Positions 63,134 to 64,000 of a stretch of DNA of 64,000 nt are shown here, piece by piece (within the stretch, counting starts at the first letter, position 1; the number at the start of each line of letters is the position of its first letter). The position numbers were made by a program, and so were the translations under genes. The notes below the pieces were generated by a model, which worked only from the letters and a program-made list of their open reading frames with translations, did not search any database and had not been told where the DNA came from. The DNA is from Chryseolinea sp. H1M3-3 (GTDB taxonomy: Bacteria; Bacteroidota; Bacteroidia; Cytophagales; Cyclobacteriaceae): NCBI RefSeq assembly GCF_029360725.1, contig NZ_JARKMY010000009.1, positions 372,001-436,000 on the forward strand. The letters run 5' to 3'.

Positions 63134-64000
63134 TCAAATCTTTTCCGCCATTAGCACTGCTTTCCGCAGCGCTTCAAGTTTATTGTTTACTTCCTGAAGT
63201 TCACTCTCAGCCTTTGATTTTGAGACCACACCAGCACCAGCCTGGAAGATCAATTTGTTACCATGACTTAAAAATGTTCGAATCATGATCGCATGGTTGA
63301 AAGAACCATCAAACCCGATAAAGCCAATAGCCCCACCGTAAAAACTCCGGTTTATATTTTCATATTTATTAATGAGTGTGATCGCCATATGCTTTGGTGC
63401 TCCGGATAATGTTCCTGCAGGAAAAGTATCCGCTGCCATGCGAATAACTGAAGCATCTTTACTCAATGTCCCGGTTACTTTAGAAACCAGATGAATAACG
63501 TGAGAATAGAATTGAATTTCTTTAAAGACTTCTACTTTTACGTGCGCTGCATTTCTGCTCATGTCGTTTCGCGCCAAATCAACAAGCATGACATGTTCAG
63601 CATTTTCCTTCTCATCCCCAGCAAGTTTTTCGGCGAGGGCAGCATCTTCCTGATCGTTACCAGATCTTCGGAACGTGCCCGCTATAGGGTAGATGTGTGC
63701 TTTACCGTTTGCTACCTGCAGTTGCGCCTCGGGAGAAGAACCCAGCAATTTAAAACTGCCATAGTCGAAATAGAATAAATAAGGGGATGGATTTATAGAA
63801 CGCAACGAACGATAAACATTAAACTCATCGCCCTTAAACCCCGTGACAAACCTCCGGGAGAGAACAATTTGAAAGACATCGCCCCGGTAACAATGTTCTT
63901 TTCCCTTTTCAATGATCTTTAAAAAAGATTCGTCGTCAACATTGGAAGTTTCGCCATCGGTGAGCGAAAAACGGTAGGTAGCAAAACGATTGCTGAAAAT
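63134..64000 (-). CDS. trpE: Anthranilate synthase component I, C-terminal part (cut by window edge)
   Basis: The frame runs continuously to the right edge at 64000, so the N-terminus is outside the window. Visible chorismate-binding landmarks: YRGDVFQIVLSRRF, FDYGSFKLLGSSPEAQLQV, YPIAGTFRRSGNDQEDA, HVMLVDLARNDMSRNA, FPAGTLSGAPKHMAITLI, YGGAIGFIGFDGSFNHAIMIRT and QAGAGVVSKSKAESELQE. It aminates chorismate to anthranilate with TrpG. The feedback-sensing N-terminal region cannot be examined here. It is the first trp gene seen; any leader or attenuator would be beyond the edge. Confidence 0.97.
   Translation of the reverse strand: MFSNRFATYRFSLTDGETSNVDDESFLKIIEKGKEHCYRGDVFQIVLSRRFVTGFKGDEFNVYRSLRSINPSPYLFYFDYGSFKLLGSSPEAQLQVANGKAHIYPIAGTFRRSGNDQEDAALAEKLAGDEKENAEHVMLVDLARNDMSRNAAHVKVEVFKEIQFYSHVIHLVSKVTGTLSKDASVIRMAADTFPAGTLSGAPKHMAITLINKYENINRSFYGGAIGFIGFDGSFNHAIMIRTFLSHGNKLIFQAGAGVVSKSKAESELQEVNNKLEALRKAVLMAEKI

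Overview
The window looks like chromosome from a Bacteroidota bacterium, most likely order Cytophagales. Three very large secreted proteins end in a type IX secretion (T9SS) C-terminal sorting domain. Several genes are preceded by TAnnTTTG-type -7 boxes instead of sigma70 boxes. Transketolase is split into two subunits, and phosphoglycerate dehydrogenase is fused to a SerB-like phosphatase. I see no rRNA, tRNA, CRISPR array, integrase or insertion sequence. Most of the window reads as ordinary chromosome with a few accessory islands.

Layout. 1-4.7 kb: small stand-alone genes (HNH/HTH protein, NADAR glycosidase, MmcQ/YjbR, GyrI-like, DUF1801, cyclase-family hydrolase, DinB-like). 4.8-12.4 kb, minus strand: a multidrug efflux operon, tetR-tolC-MFP-RND, probably followed by a Bcr/CflA-type MFS exporter, with a palindromic operator candidate just upstream of tetR. 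12.6-14.7 kb: a receiver protein and a PAS histidine kinase whose genes overlap by 4 bp. 14.7-19.8 kb: a secreted Cys/His protein, a NahK-like kinase, a flavin-reductase-like protein, a DUF1684 gene broken by one in-frame stop, an M48 lipoprotein protease and a lone receiver domain. 19.9-28.7 kb: one 8.75-kb gene for a cyclic beta-1,2-glucan synthase. 28.8-31.8 kb: FAH-family hydrolase, M23 peptidase and peroxiredoxin in a tight run. 31.9-37.0 kb: the two transketolase halves, separated by a VWA protein and a cardiolipin synthase. 37.1-47.8 kb: three tandem paralogous T9SS cargo proteins built from Receptor-L/leucine-rich-like repeats and beta-sandwich modules. 48-56.8 kb: mixed housekeeping genes (beta-barrel protein, GNAT, SerB-SerA fusion, CinA-like amidase, FAD/Rieske oxidoreductase, lipid kinase, SurE, Spx/ArsC-like). 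56.8-64 kb: a complete tryptophan operon in the order trpE-G-D-C-F-B-A followed by a DAHP synthase gene, with trpE running off the right edge.

How the genes work together. The trp block is a coherent pathway from erythrose-4-phosphate and PEP through chorismate use to tryptophan. Transketolase supplies erythrose-4-phosphate, and the serine fusion supplies the serine that TrpB uses. The envelope theme is strong: efflux, cyclic glucan, M23 and M48 peptidases, cardiolipin synthase and T9SS surface proteins.

The least expected structures are a 33-bp repeat placed just upstream of four trp start codons, the tandem giant L-domain proteins with a 23-nt-periodic direct repeat upstream of the largest, the nonsense-interrupted DUF1684 gene, and the transketolase pair with two genes between its halves. 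I found no clear evidence of a wholly new defence or mobile system.
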